Shown here in pieces: positions 42,930 through 53,949 of a stretch of 64,000 nt of DNA. Within the stretch, counting starts at the first letter, position 1. The number at the start of each line of letters is the position of its first letter. The notes under the pieces are model-generated. The model was not told where the DNA came from. It made no database searches and was given only the letters and a program-made list of their open reading frames with translations. The translations under genes were made by a program, and so were the position numbers. This stretch comes from Isoetes taiwanensis. Its lineage: Eukaryota > Streptophyta > Lycopodiopsida > Isoetales > Isoetaceae. The DNA is taken from NCBI GenBank assembly GCA_021234155.1, contig JAJEKV010000207.1:744001-808000 (forward strand). Direction: 5' to 3'.

Positions 42930-44654
42930 TTATATAGTAAGAGATCTGTTCGTCTGCTGTAACAGGTGTTGTCCAAGCATAGCAGATGATGGTCTTCGGA
43001 TTACAAAGCATGGACTAAATCCCAGGTTCTTATTTGATTACTCTGTATTTCATGGAGCCTCAGCATATATTCTCTTCTTCAGGGGCCAGATGGAAATAAA
43101 TAGTGACAGATTATTCAATGACAGATGGAAATAAATAGTGACAGATTATTCAATGACAGATTTTTCAATGGTTGACATATTATTCATAGGACTTAGTGTA
43201 TAATTCATAGAAGGTAATTCATGAGGGGGATTATTACAAAGGAAATATGTCTTAGGGCGAAATCACACTTACGCCCAAGTCCAAACAAATAAAAAATTGG
43301 AAAGGCACCCATCGGGCACTGTCCAACACAACCCTATCATACTAGAGCCCGTCCAAACCAAAAAATAAATAAATAAATAAATAGAATTTAAATAGCCAAG
43401 ATTTGAATTCAATGGGCAAGATCATCTTGTGTCCACATGGCAAGAAAATAATGTATACCAAAAGTTTAGACAAGCAATATTGCCCGCCCAAAACTTTAAT
43501 GCATGTCAAAAGCCACGCCATACTTTAGGCAGCATGGTGTGATACGTTGGGTGCTTCTTTTGTCCACACAGCAAGTTATTATTAGCCTATGCCAAAATAT
43601 TTTGGGTTTGGGCAGAAATCTGATTCGAGCCTTATTAGCCCCTCTTTCTTCCTGCAAAAATAGAAGAGCAGTTTGTGTCTGCTTATGTTTTAGACAAATG
43701 TTTGGTCATAAATCCCTATTTTCTGTTTAAAAATGTGTCTATATAAGTATTACAGACCCTTTAAAAAATAGTATGAGAATTTGATGTCATTCCTTTACAC
43801 AATTGCGAAGTCTCTGGTACCAAAGCAGCATGTCTCAAATTTTAGAGGTGAGAAAACTTAGCACAAGTTTGGCCAAATATCCTTGCCTATATAAGGAGTG
43901 AAGGCCAATCTAAAAAGCTACATGTTTCAACATTTTAAAGTGAGAAACTTTGCAAAATTGTACGAGCAGAGATATCCCGAGTCCTAATTTCATAACGTGT
44001 ACCTTTTGCTAACTTCAGACCACCACTTAGAGAAACCAAATAATAAGTTTACTTCATAGTAATTTTACTTCATGGTTATAGAATAACTAGCCACAATAAA
44101 CAACAATATCATAATGAGAAAGAGAGCATTGTTCCTCCAGTATTGTAATCTAATGATCCTTCAACAAATTCAACTCTCAATAAGCAACTCTATGTGTGTG
44201 TGTGTGTGTGTGTGTTTTTTTCTTGAAGGACGTCAAACTATATTGAAAGTCCAAGCCAAAAGACGGATACAACTGTATAGGCGGGATTAAAATCTAAGAG
44301 GGATCCACTGAGTAGGACCACCAGCCTATGCATAAAACAATGCACTCAAATAAGTCTCAAAGATCAACTGACGCTTCGCAAGAGCAAGCGAAGAGCAGTG
44401 GTAGGCCTTAGCAATTCTATATTGATCGTCCTGGAGGACAATTGTGTGTGTTGTGGTAATGCTAACGTTCTTTATAAAGCATTGTATTCTCTGTTGAAAC
44501 ACATCCTTTAAACGCAAAGCTAATACATTGATGATACTATTAACAATAAAAATAATTAGAAAAGCAAATCATGTCCACTCTTGCAAGCATTATGTTTTGC
44601 TGTTGTCAGAAGTTGCACACGTCTACGTTAAAGGCAGCTAAAAGCAGTGAAGCC
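42930..44654. other. Unassigned stretch with simple repeats
   Basis: A 35 bp tandem repeat of two units lies at 43087-43156 (CAGATGGAAATAAATAGTGA at each start), an (AATA)n stretch near 43361-43381, and a (TG)n microsatellite at about 44192-44214. The minus-strand frame at 44517-44326 shows no recognised motif. Confidence 0.45.
44192..44214 (+). repeat. (TG)n microsatellite
   Basis: About 11 uninterrupted TG units, followed by a T run. Confidence 0.9.
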
Positions 44655-44665
44655 CAGGCATTGGC

Positions 44666-44693
44666 ACAGCAACACCGGGCACATGTTTACTAG
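44666..44693 (+). mobile_element. Helitron 3' terminus 4 (degenerate hairpin)
   Basis: GCACAGC-AAC-ACCGGGC is the same 17 base motif as the other termini with damaged pairing. It is followed by ACATGTTTA and CTAG (44690-44693), then T. The conserved spacing and end make it a Helitron terminus despite the weak stem. Confidence 0.65.
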
Positions 44694-45248
44694 TTTTTCG
44701 TGAAAATCTTCTTTATATTTTACACCCTGGAGAAGCTGCTTTTGCTTGTCAAAGTTGGTTTCTCAAATGCATTGCCATGAACATTTCTGTTGCAAAAAGC
44801 AGAAAATCTGCTTTGAATTTTCCGATGGTTCCTTCCCAGACACATCAGCTATGTCATGTACATGCAATGGTTTTGTATTTTTTTTTTCTAACACGTATTT
44901 TTATACATATTAGGGCAGCTTCACACTGGCCGTTATAATGCCATTAGGTTAAAAAACTTTAGCTTAACTGTGCTTCACATTGACTTCTGTTAAAAGATTC
45001 CATTAAGATTATGCGGTTAAAAATTGACACTGTATAATAGGGGTTCACACTGTATTTCGTTAGGTTAAATTTCGGCTAATCCAAGAGTTGGCTTGTTGGG
45101 TTTTCTGCCATAGCCTTGATCTCAGAGCTCTACCCACTCAAATCCGATACTCGAATCTGGTAATCAATTCCGGCCTCTTGTGGGAGATTGGGGTTGATTA
45201 ATGAGGAGGACAGCGGGTCCGTGATGCAGATTTTTTTATAATTTATTC

Positions 45249-46394
45249 ATGACTTTCTTAAATAATGTGTATGTGTTTCATGCAGCAGCTGTTCCTGCAC
45301 GAGATTGTGATAAAGAAAGCCATGGCCTGGCAAGCTTCGAGCTATATAAGAACTATATAGGGGGGATGCCCATTGGCTGCGCATTTTTTAGCATTTCAAT
45401 GGCTGAGTTTGTACAACATTGCTTGAAAGTTCATGCAGACTGGCTCAGAGTACAAAATATTTTGTACAACAAACATATTTTTTGGAGTGATGGTTGCACA
45501 GCACAGTTCAAAGGAGCAAGACCTTTTTGGTATTTAGGAAGGAACTATGTCAATAGTGAAGGAATTGAGTATGAATGGAATTTTTTTGCCAGCTCTCATG
45601 GGAAAGGAGAACATGATGGACAAGGTGCAATCCTAAAAAGGATTTTGGCAAGAGAACAATTGAAGTATGATTCCTGGAAATTGGAGCGTGCCAAAGACGT
45701 TGTGGATTTCATGAATTGGTATATGATGAACAACCCACCAGACCCAAATATAAGAAGGTAAATTCAATCAGTACCATTGCATTCTTCTTCATTTGAGGTG
45801 ACATTTTTCTGTTCTATATTGCAGGTTTTTTTGGCATATTGAACCCGAAAATGTAGACAAATCTGAAAAGAGGGAATGGAGATCACTTTGTGGGAGCTCT
45901 AAACTTCATTCCATCAGACCATGTGACAAAACAAATCCTGCAAAAGTTGCCCACAGGTGCCTCTCTTTTGTTTCTGTCCTTTTTGCTTTCATGGAAAATG
46001 GGATGATTGCATGAACAAAGCTCGATTGGGAGCTTGGTCCACAAATGAACTGAAGTTGAAGAAATCTACGAGAAAACAATCACCAACAAAAGCGGTTCAA
46101 GATGAAGATGAGGATGATGATGAAGAAGAGAATGATGATGAGGCTAATGAATACCTCAGTTCTGTTCTAGAAGTTGGAGATAACTTTGCTGTAAATGCAG
46201 ATCCAGAGGATGATGAAGGAGTTGACTTTTATGTTCTTAGGTGTACAGAGACTAAAAATACATTGTTAGATGCATATGAAGACTCATGGGGTTCTGCATT
46301 TGGTGTGGGAGAAGTCATAGTTTCTGGCCACTACTACAAGCAGACAGATGCACTCCACTTTGAGTTATTAGTGGACAAGCAGTTGCCTAGTTAG
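45249..46394 (+). pseudogene. Transposase-like gene of unassigned superfamily
   Basis: Exon 1 (to 45757) contains FWSDGCTAQFKGARPFWYLG and, further on, NFFASSHGKGEHDGQGAILK. This pair of motifs (SDGxxxQFK and SHGKGxxDGxGxxxKR) occurs in a widespread group of transposon-derived proteins with candidate acidic active-site residues; I cannot name the superfamily. The intron 45758-45824 is GT-AG. Exon 2 reads FFWHIEPENVDKSEKREWRS and TNPAKVAHR. A frame change near 45955-45975 leads to CFCPFCFHGKWDDCMN, a Cys-rich motif, then an acidic stretch (EDEDDDEEENDDE) and a BAH-like segment (VGDNFAV ... YEDSWGSAFGVGEVIVSGHY). The start and 5' exons were not found. It is either a decayed element or a domesticated gene with an unrecognised small intron. 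Confidence 0.6.
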
Positions 46395-46399
46395 TGTGT

Positions 46400-47301
46400 A
46401 GGTCACCTTATTAGACAAGTGAAATTTGATATGGAGAGTCTTGGCAACAACAAGTTCAAGATGAGTGAAGAGACATGCCAAAAGTGATGGCATCCCTTCC
46501 TCAGGACCGCTAACATCGCTGGACCGCTTTTTTTCGCTTCTTCTTGAAGAGGCGAAGCACATCATTCACATGTAAAGTGGCTCATTCATTGCTACATTGT
46601 TTCTAACAAACCTATTGTTTCTAACAAACCTATCAATGGAAGCTAACAAATTCTTTTGTTGCACATAAATTTGTAGTCCCGACCGACTTGATCAATGTAA
46701 TCTGCTAGCTTTGGTGCTTTATTCTTTTTACGCTTTTGTCTGCCGGCGTGCTAATTGTTTTCGAGTTTATGCTTAACATGCGTCGTCCCTTCAGGTTTGG
46801 TCCTTGGAAACAAATGGTGGAAACTTTACGCAAGTGTTCAATTGGGGATTTGCTCAAGACAATGCACAAAGTAAATACTCTTAAACCTTTTTACATGCAT
46901 ATGTTCAAAGATTGGCTTCATATACAGGTTTGTTTGTTTAACCATTACATTCAAATATAAACTGGGACAACAATTTTGCAAGTAGAAACTCTGCAAGTGC
47001 AGGTAAATATTATATTCATTAGATACAAAATTGTTACAATATATGTACAAAGCCTGTACAACTCACTTGTCATCTTTATTCTGGGTTACATACTGAGGCT
47101 AAGTTACATAAATATTGAAAAGAGTCTATAGACTCTTATTCTCCTTCTGTGAGAATTTCTGTTGCTGCATCACTTGAAGTGCCGGTATCAGCAATAAGAG
47201 TAGTATCTTGTGTTTTATCTTCTCTTGCATGCTCTTCATCCTGTTCATTGACAAAATCAGTATTATTACCTGCAGGATTGTTATTATTATCTTCATGTAC
47301 T
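46400..47301. other. Unassigned stretch
   Basis: Just downstream of the transposase-like frame a further open piece reads HLIRQVKFDMESLG (46404-46450), so the original protein probably extended beyond the stop at 46392. A plus-strand frame near 46736-46960 has no recognised motif. Confidence 0.4.
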
Positions 47302-48308
47302 TTATCTCCCTTTTTGCATCAGTATGTTTATACTTATATCATCTATCAAGCCTTGTAGCTTAGACATCTCCTGGCTACCAACTTGTACTTCTGTTTCTAT
47401 TTTCTCCAAAACATGCTCCTTGTGAACCTGTTGCTTATCTGTTTCTATGTTGCTATCATTTTTATTATGAGTGATGCGCCCAGTAGTTACCTCAATTGCT
47501 TCCTCGAGCCTTTGCAACTTCTAGGTTACATCAAACCAAGTAATTCAAATCAAACAACATACAAAAAATGCAACTAAATGAATTGAAAGCAATGACATTA
47601 CAAACAATCACTTCAATAGCATAACAACACAACTAAATGAAATTAAACAACATACCTTAACAATTTCCTTCATTAACTGAATGCTTTTGAGAATAGCCAC
47701 TTTCCACCTCGCTAGCTCATTTAGATGTTCAGCCAGAAGCCTAAGTATGTCGATGTCCTCTTCTTGAACTTTATCTTCAACATACTGCTCGTGCAACCAC
47801 TTTTGAGGATTCTTGGCATTGAGCCAAGTTTGCAGAAATGCAGCTAAGAAATTGAAACCTTTGTCATTGATGTCATTATCAAATTTTTCAATTATGAAGC
47901 AAGTGTCTTGTGGGGACAAGAAAGTCTTGTACAATGAGTCATCAACTAGCACTAGCTCCCCTACATCCTCAAAAGCCTCATACACTTTTACAATTGGCTT
48001 CATAAGCACTGGCTTGTTCGGATTCCCTGGAAAATTGAAAGGCATCACCTCGCACTCTTTCTGACCCCAAATGAACTTGAACCTTCCTATAAAGGAAGGT
48101 GGCACTATAACATTTAGGATTTCTATGATGTTGTGCTTCATCATAGAAGACCATATGGCTACCTCAAACCGCAAAGCACCCTTCTAAAAACTTTATCGAT
48201 ACGGTGCGCACACCACCACTTTCCCCGCATAATGCTTCTTCAGCTTTCTGTTTTGAATTTTAATTACGGTTCTTTTTGGAATGTGCTCACCAGAACTCCA
48301 TTTAAGTC
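47302..48308 (-). pseudogene. FCP1/NIF-like (HAD) phosphatase-domain protein
   Basis: The minus strand carries the plant NIF-like phosphatase domain. It has motif I LVILDLNGVL (DLNGVL at 48308-48291), then HIPKRTVIKIQNRK, KVVVCAPYR, FEVAIWSSMMKHNIIEILN, FIWGQKECEV, NPNKPVLMKP, and the acidic motif LVLVDDSLYKTFL (Asp-Asp near 47943-47938). An intron (47655-47521, GT-AG, in phase) leads to a last exon, KLQRLEEAIEV to LMQKGR, with a stop at 47302; this tail looks like a coiled coil. The family acts as CTD-type or related protein Ser/Thr phosphatases. Two in-frame stops (48195-48193 and 48186-48184) and a frameshift just after motif I show a pseudogene. Upstream, 48900-48560 in the same strand is Glu/Arg-rich, as in the N-termini of plant members. 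Confidence 0.75.
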
Positions 48309-49617
48309 TAGGATGACCAGTTTTTTTTTTTTCTAAGGGGTCTGCAACATTCATAAAACAAAAAACTCAAACATCAACAACCTCGACATCAATTTAATTG
48401 ATCTTAATAAATTGCTTCAAATTCTTTGTCTTTTCAACAAATTAACACAAGTGTCATTTCAAAGTTTTCAAAGTTTTCAAAGAACTTTCAAGTGTTATTT
48501 CAAAGTTTTCGGGAACTTCGGATCAAACACGGACCGGACCGGTTAACATTTTGAAAATAACATTCCGAGGATCACCTTTTGGAGGTTGTGTTGGCATCTT
48601 CTTAGGGGCCTACCCTTCTTCTTCTTCTCTCCACCTGCGGTGCTTGTGCATGTTCTTCTTCTTCTTCTACATTCTTCCCTTTATCAGCAGCCTTTATTGC
48701 AATGTGATCGGCACCACCGGCTTCTTCGTCCGGATCTACAACTTCATCAACCACGGGCTTTCTCCTGCGGTTCTACTCCTCAACCTCGACTTTATGGTGC
48801 TCACAAGCTGTATACCGTCTCAGGGGCTCTTCTTCTTCATCAGTCTTTGTCAACCACTAGTGCACGTTTTACTCTCTTTTGGGCTTTTCCTTACCAATCG
48901 AATCGGTAAGGAAACTAGTTAGAATAGACATGAAATAAAGTTTACAAAACGAACACATAAAACACCAAATGGTTACCTTTTTAATGCTTCAACGGCTGTT
49001 GTAACAGACTTGGTGATGCCACGGCTTTTATAATGTGTTTTGGTGATGCCAATTTGCTAGAGTATAATCGGGGAACTAATGGAGACTCAAGAACAAATTT
49101 TGGTGAAGAAGTGGATTTGTTTGTAGGGTGAAGCAAAAGCACTACTAGTGCTCGCTCCAAACCCATTGTTGATGGCTACCTCACCATCTTCAGCTCCAAC
49201 TTCTAAACCAAGTTCCACAAACAAATCCACAGGAACTTCCTTTAAGCACTGAAGCATGCCTTCTTTTCATACAGAAGCATGCAACATGCCAAGTGATAGG
49301 CATGTTCACATGGCAACTTCATACTCAAAGTATATTGTGGATTGAATACCAATCCACATGCAGCACATGAGTTCTCCATAAAACCTGGCAATCTGCTCTT
49401 CATAGTCATGATAGAGATTCCGAAGTGTCTGGTGCATCAACTGCGCCTAGCGCCTTCTAGACCCTGCTTTCTTGAAGTCTCAATTCTAAAGAGGCTTTTA
49501 GCCTTTGCTTCTTCTCCCTTTAGATCTCTTTGCTTCAACACTTACCTTTGGAAGGCAAGCTTCTAGTTTGGAGCAGGAGTAAAGCTCTCCACTTATTTTA
49601 TGCTTCAAATCTGCAAT

Positions 49618-50238
49618 CTAGGTCAAATCTTCATCTGTTTTATCTGCTTTGTCATTCAAAGCAGATAATTCATTCTGTAGTCTACTCACCTCCTTCTTTG
49701 CTATATCAATCATTACTTGCTCCCGTGCTAGGGAGTTGTTGTCAACCTCAATCTTACTAATAATCTTAGCCAAACTGTTTTGGTTATCTAACTCTGTTTC
49801 CAACTTCTTTACTTCCTCATCAATCAAAGAAATATTGAAGCTACAATTGCAAACAGAAAATTCATTTGGCTGACCTGATTTCGCTTTTAATTCCATCTGA
49901 GGTGTTCTTCTGCCTGAAGGCTGAGGTGTGCTTTGGCCTGAAGGATGTACGGTTTTCATTTTTTTAACATCTTCTTTCTTTACATCCATATCATCCCTTG
50001 GTTTTTTTCTCGATCAAACAGTAACCTGTGACTTGTATGCATCCCAATTTATCTTATGACCCTCATGATCTTGCTCTGCACGACCACAATGCTCCCAAGC
50101 AAATGCCAAAGCAACGAGTTTCCTCAATTCATTGTTTGGTAATCCTGCTTCAGGATACAGGAACTCGACCAAGTCCTCCAATTGTTGCTTCAGATGAGTG
50201 CGGACAAACACTACTACAAAAATAGGTAGAAATGGCAC
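49618..50238 (-). CDS. Hypothetical coiled-coil gene fragment cut by a MITE
   Basis: Two open pieces lie in tandem. The right one reads THLKQQLEDLVEFLYPEAGL, then ELRKLVALAFAWEHCGRAEQ, up to QVTV and a stop at 50014. The left one (49989-49618) is Ser/Pro-rich, then a long heptad-type coiled coil (EEVKKLETELDNQN, KKEVSRLQNELSALNDKADK). I recognise no family. The right piece is interrupted at 50208 by the CACTA-type MITE. Beyond the MITE a Lys-rich frame (50670-50416, SSAKRKASSGDLVVKKIGTV) may be the upstream part of the same gene. Frames are short and stops intervene, so the gene model is uncertain. Confidence 0.4.
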
Positions 50239-50404
50239 AAAAGTGACATTTATCCTCCGCCCTTTTACCGCGTATAAACGTCACTTTTGTGCCATTTATA
50301 ACGTTTGTGCTCCCCAAATGGCACAAAAGTGACGTTTATATGCGGTAAAAAGGCGGAGGATAAATGTCACTTTTGTGCCATTTCTACCTATTTTTGTAGT
50401 AGTG
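50209..50404. mobile_element. CACTA-type MITE with long terminal inverted repeats
   Basis: The 196 bp element starts CACTACTACAAAAATAGG at 50209 and ends with its exact complement TTTGTAGTAGTG at 50404. The ends start with CACTA, and 3 bp AAA flanks on both sides fit a CACTA target duplication. The arms pair over most of the element (ATGGCACAAAAGTGAC and ATCCTCCGCC in each arm), leaving a short centre that itself carries inverted GGCACAAAAGTGACGTTTA copies. Arm identity is very high, so the insertion is young. It lies inside the hypothetical minus-strand gene. Confidence 0.92.
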
Positions 50405-50679
50405 AAAATAAATTTTTATTTTGCCTTTTTCTTTAAAGGATTCGAATGGTTCTGTCCATACACTGTTCCAATCTTCTTCACCACAAGATCCCCAGAGCTA
50501 GCCTTCCGTTTCGCCGAGGAATAATCCCTTCTCCCGCCATCAAAAAGCGTTGAATTAACCAAAGAGCAAGGTATGAAGCAAGCGCCGGAAGGAAAAAATC
50601 TCGGAAAGCAGAGGGTACAATTCGAACTGTAAAATAGGGTATAATCTGCGTACAGCAGATCAATTATCAATTTCGGTGC

Positions 50680-51592
50680 GAATGATTACGGGTCTGACAA
50701 CCCAGATCATTGTTTGCGAAACGCGCGGGAAACGAGAAGGTGCGAAGAATAGCTGCTTCGCGTGCTTAATCTGCTTCCGCTTGTCGCGCTTTTTTGTACC
50801 CCAATATCTAACTTAGACCCCAATACATGAACAACATTATCGAAGTGGTCAGACAATACGGCCAGTCTCCATGTTATGTCAAGGGGCTGCGCTCTTCATT
50901 CATCAATATCACATGTTCCAAGTATTGAAGGGGCTGCGAGATTTGTGCAACTGGAGCTGAGCTCGGAAGGGCTTCAGCCGGTGGAGCTTGGAGGGGCTTC
51001 AATCGGACTGGATCTTGGAGGCGCAACTGGAGCGGAGCTGTGTGTTTGCAGCGCCATATGGACGTACCCCACAATTGCATCTTGTTCACTAACTGGGATT
51101 TATGTAGCTTGGTATTTAACAATAGGAAGTTAGATGATTTACGGCACGGCAAAAAAAAATTTCGGCCGAAAATTTTTTCGCTTTTGTTTAAACCTTCGGT
51201 TTAAACTACATAAAACTTAAAAAAAGGATTTTTTTAATTTTTTAATTTTTTATTTTGTGTTTAAACCAGTTAAAACTTTACGAAAAAAGGTTTTTCATAA
51301 CCAAAATCGAAGGTTTAAACACGCCAAAAAAAAAAAATTATTTAAATTTTCGGCGATGACGCGAACGCTGTTTCTCTTCGTAAGTGGAACGAGAGGTTTT
51401 CGACAATTAAAAAAAAATCCGACTTTTTTTTTAAAAGCGAAATTGAGGTTTCGCTTAACTGAGGCCGGTATGTTAAAAATACGAAAAATATGTATTTAAC
51501 CTAAAAATATATATTTTTGGACTTTATACGTCTGAGAAAATAATTTCATATGTACGGAACCTATCTTTGGAAAAAATAGACCGCCCAAAGAT
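50680..51592. other. Unassigned stretch, then AT-rich low-complexity sequence
   Basis: At 50870-51060 there is a GC-richer piece with GCTTCAGCCGG- and GGAGCTTGGAGGGGCTTC-like short repeats. From 51130 to 51590 the sequence is AT-rich with repeated GTTTAAACC and CGGTTTAAAC words. No gene is supported. Confidence 0.35.
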
Positions 51593-52060
51593 GTTTAAAC
51601 TAAGAGTTGAAACAAACTATGTACACGCTTGGCGTGCACTAGGAGGACACGCTCGGCATGTAAATTAATAATAGATTCAGGAAAAAAATATACACGCTTG
51701 GCGTGCATTGAGCAGAGGGAAAACAAAACCTACACACATTTGATAAATAAGTAAATAGATAAAGGCCAGGTGATTAAAAACACGCTTGACATGATTCGGA
51801 ACTGACTAAAATGACATATTTTAAACTAAAAGTTGAAACAAACAATGTACATGCTTGGCGTGCATTAGGGGGATAAAAGTTTTACACGGTTCTACGGTAA
51901 ACTAATAATAGATTCAGGAAAAATATACACGCTGTGTGTGCATTGAGTAGAGGAAAAAAAAAACTATACATCTTTGATAAATAAGTAAATAGATAAGGGC
52001 CAGACGATTAAAAACACGCGTAGCGTGTATTCAGAACTGACTAAAAAGGCGTGTTTTAAA
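51593..52060. repeat. 227 bp tandem duplication rich in CACGCTTGGCGTG-type palindromes
   Basis: Units about 51593-51819 and 51820-52055 share TTTAAACTAAGAGTTGAAAC-like starts, GATTCAGGAAAAA, GATAAATAAGTAAATAGATA and ACTGACTAAAA. Each unit has three or four copies of a near-palindromic word ACACGCTTGGCGTG with variants (CACGCTCGGCATG, CACGCTTGACATG, CACGCGTAGCGTG). The variants often keep the inverted symmetry. Confidence 0.75.
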
Positions 52061-52202
52061 TTTTTTCTTTGAGAGTTTTCTACGAACTGATATATAAGGT
52101 TAACTGATATGTAAAATCTGATCCTTCTTTGTAATATATATACAGAACTGGAAATTATAAGGGTAACTGTTCATAATAGAAACTTGCATGCTACAGCATG
52201 TT

Positions 52203-52460
52203 TCATTCAAGAAGAAAAACTCCAGGGTTTACTCGAAACAAAAGATGAAGTTTATAGAAAGCTATGCTTGCTTTCATAAAAAAATCATCTGCTTCTTCTT
52301 CCTCGAGGAAATCAATGAGCTTCTCTTCTTGGATTAGACCTGCCATAGATATGCATTTTACAATTAAATCAGAACTAACCTTGAATTCTGAGGCCTTTGT
52401 TGAACGCGTGCAATTCCGATGTCCTCTGTAGCGTCTGCTACCGATGCTTTTTTTGCCCAT
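52203..52460 (-). CDS. Small hypothetical protein
   Basis: An 85-codon frame starting MGKKSIGSRRYRGHRN. The N-terminus is strongly basic and the middle acidic (LIDFLEEEEADDFF). It matches no family I know, and it could be chance or the first exon of a lost gene. A CACGC-type repeat field lies just downstream. Confidence 0.25.
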   Translation of the reverse strand: MGKKSIGSRRYRGHRNCTRSTKASEFKVSSDLIVKCISMAGLIQEEKLIDFLEEEEADDFFMKASIAFYKLHLLFRVNPGVFLLE

Positions 52461-53263
52461 GGAGAAAAAAAAGCAGAGTCTTCAAGTAAGTTTAGGAGGC
52501 TCGCATGCAGCTAGAGAAGGTTAGAAATTGCCGAAACCAAATATGCAAAATCCAGAAGGCTAAAAATTGCTGAAAAGAAGCCTGTTCACCAAGATTTAAC
52601 CACGCTGAGATCCAAGCATGCGAGGAGGGCGGAATAAAACACAGCGGAAGCGCAACCGCCAAATCGCATGAAGAAAGGAAGAATAGGTAGAAACTTTTGA
52701 GAGCATGAATTGGATTTATATAGGCATAATAAAGAATATATTAGCGTGAATAATTGATTGCCTGAAATAACACGCTAGACGTACGGTCTTCTCGTCAGGT
52801 ATAGCATCTAGGGTATATATGGAGAATATTGCAATGCAATAAATTCTCACGGCTACCATTTGGAAAATCAGAATTTAGATATTTTATGTATTTTCCTATT
52901 CTCACGCCTAAAATTTCGATAAACAAAATCTGGATTCATTTAATGCCCGAAGGCCTTCTATTTACAATGGAGCCCGGAGGCTTGAAATAAGATGCCTGAA
53001 GGCTTTTCATAGTATTTTGTACGAAAAAAAGAGCCCCGAGGCATGACCATAATTTTTTTAACCAAAAAAAAAAAAAAAAAAAAAAAGGAGACCCGAGAAC
53101 TTCATCACTTCTCCAAGAAAGAAGAGTGTTACAATAGAAGAACAAAAATACGAAAAGAAAATAAAAACAAACATGCAAACCTGTGTCCTCTGCAAGCCAT
53201 GTTAAAAATTCTTCGAAGTCCTGTTCTTCTCTGAATCTTCATCTTCTCATGCTCGCTTTCAGA

Positions 53264-53464
53264 TCAAGCCAACCCGAAGCAAAGCAAGCCAGAACTCGTG
53301 AATCGGCTCGATTCTTCTACTTCTTCCTCCTCTTCATCCTCTGAGTCAGAATCAGAGGATTGCTGCAAAAAAAACTGCAATGGGGGGAATTCAACCCGAG
53401 GTCTTTTTGAAGAGACCTCGGGTTCTTCATGAAGAAGCTCCCCTGCAGACACCGAACGCTTCAT
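53264..53464 (-). CDS. Small acidic hypothetical ORF
   Basis: A 66-codon frame (start MKRSVSAGELLHEE), with a basic KRPR patch and a long acidic run (DSDSEDEEEEEVEE). It overlaps, in another frame, the downstream remnant of the lectin-like pseudogene, so it may be a chance frame. An A run (poly-T on the other strand) lies near 53063-53086. Confidence 0.25.
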   Translation of the reverse strand: MKRSVSAGELLHEEPEVSSKRPRVEFPPLQFFLQQSSDSDSEDEEEEEVEESSRFTSSGLLCFGLA

Positions 53465-53810
53465 GGCTGGACCAAGCTAGCTTTCCACGTTAATCTTTGA
53501 GCTCTAGGTTACCATCTGATGTTAAAGTAAAGGTCGCATTCTCCCCCACATTTTTGCCATCATTTGCAGTCCAAATGATGCGCACACTCATGTTCTGGCC
53601 ATAATCACCGATGTCAAAGACCATAACTGAGAGAGTGTATGAACCAGACGTTCGGTTCACAAACCAGAGTTGAAAATTTAAATTACCATCAGACTGAAGC
53701 GATACCGGGCGGCTTGTGATGCCTTGCTTGTTGGGCGGCCATAGCTTGAAAAGGGGAGGCTTGGAAGCAGGAATAGAAGACAGAGGACTTGCAGCCGCAG
53801 GTGGCGCCAT
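53430..53810 (-). pseudogene. B-lectin (G-type, mannose-binding) domain fragment
   Basis: From the ATG at 53810 (MAPPAAASPLSS) the frame reads SRPVSLQSDGNLNFQLWF, SGSYTLSVMVFDIGD, VRIIWTANDGKNVGENATF, TLTSDGNLELKD. This is the bulb-lectin domain pattern (W-x-ANxxxPVxxNATLxLTSDGNLxLxD). A TAA at 53492-53490 follows, yet the same frame continues RGKLAWSSHEAFGV, as the domain should (W-S-S/T). The stop is therefore a nonsense mutation or small change. No signal peptide, kinase or PAN domain is present. G-type lectin proteins are cell-surface or secreted carbohydrate-binding proteins. Upstream, 53830-53900 has three CCCCTAAAC words resembling telo-boxes, a common feature of plant 5' regions. Confidence 0.7.
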
Positions 53811-53949
53811 AGCTGAGAACCTTGCCGGAGCAACCCTAACCCCTAAACAAATGAAAACCCAACCCCTAAACAAACGAAATACCCTAACCCCTAAACGTAT
53901 CTCGACCGTTAATATTTTAACTCAAAACCTGGGCCGTCCGATCTAGAGC

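Noticed and set aside
48551-48922. Plus-strand hydrophobic frames that look like membrane proteins
   Set aside because: They are the complement of a Glu/Arg-rich minus-strand stretch belonging to the NIF-like pseudogene region.
53826-53905. Interstitial telomeric repeat
   Set aside because: Only a few degenerate CCCTAA/CCCCTAAAC words, not a tandem TTTAGGG array.
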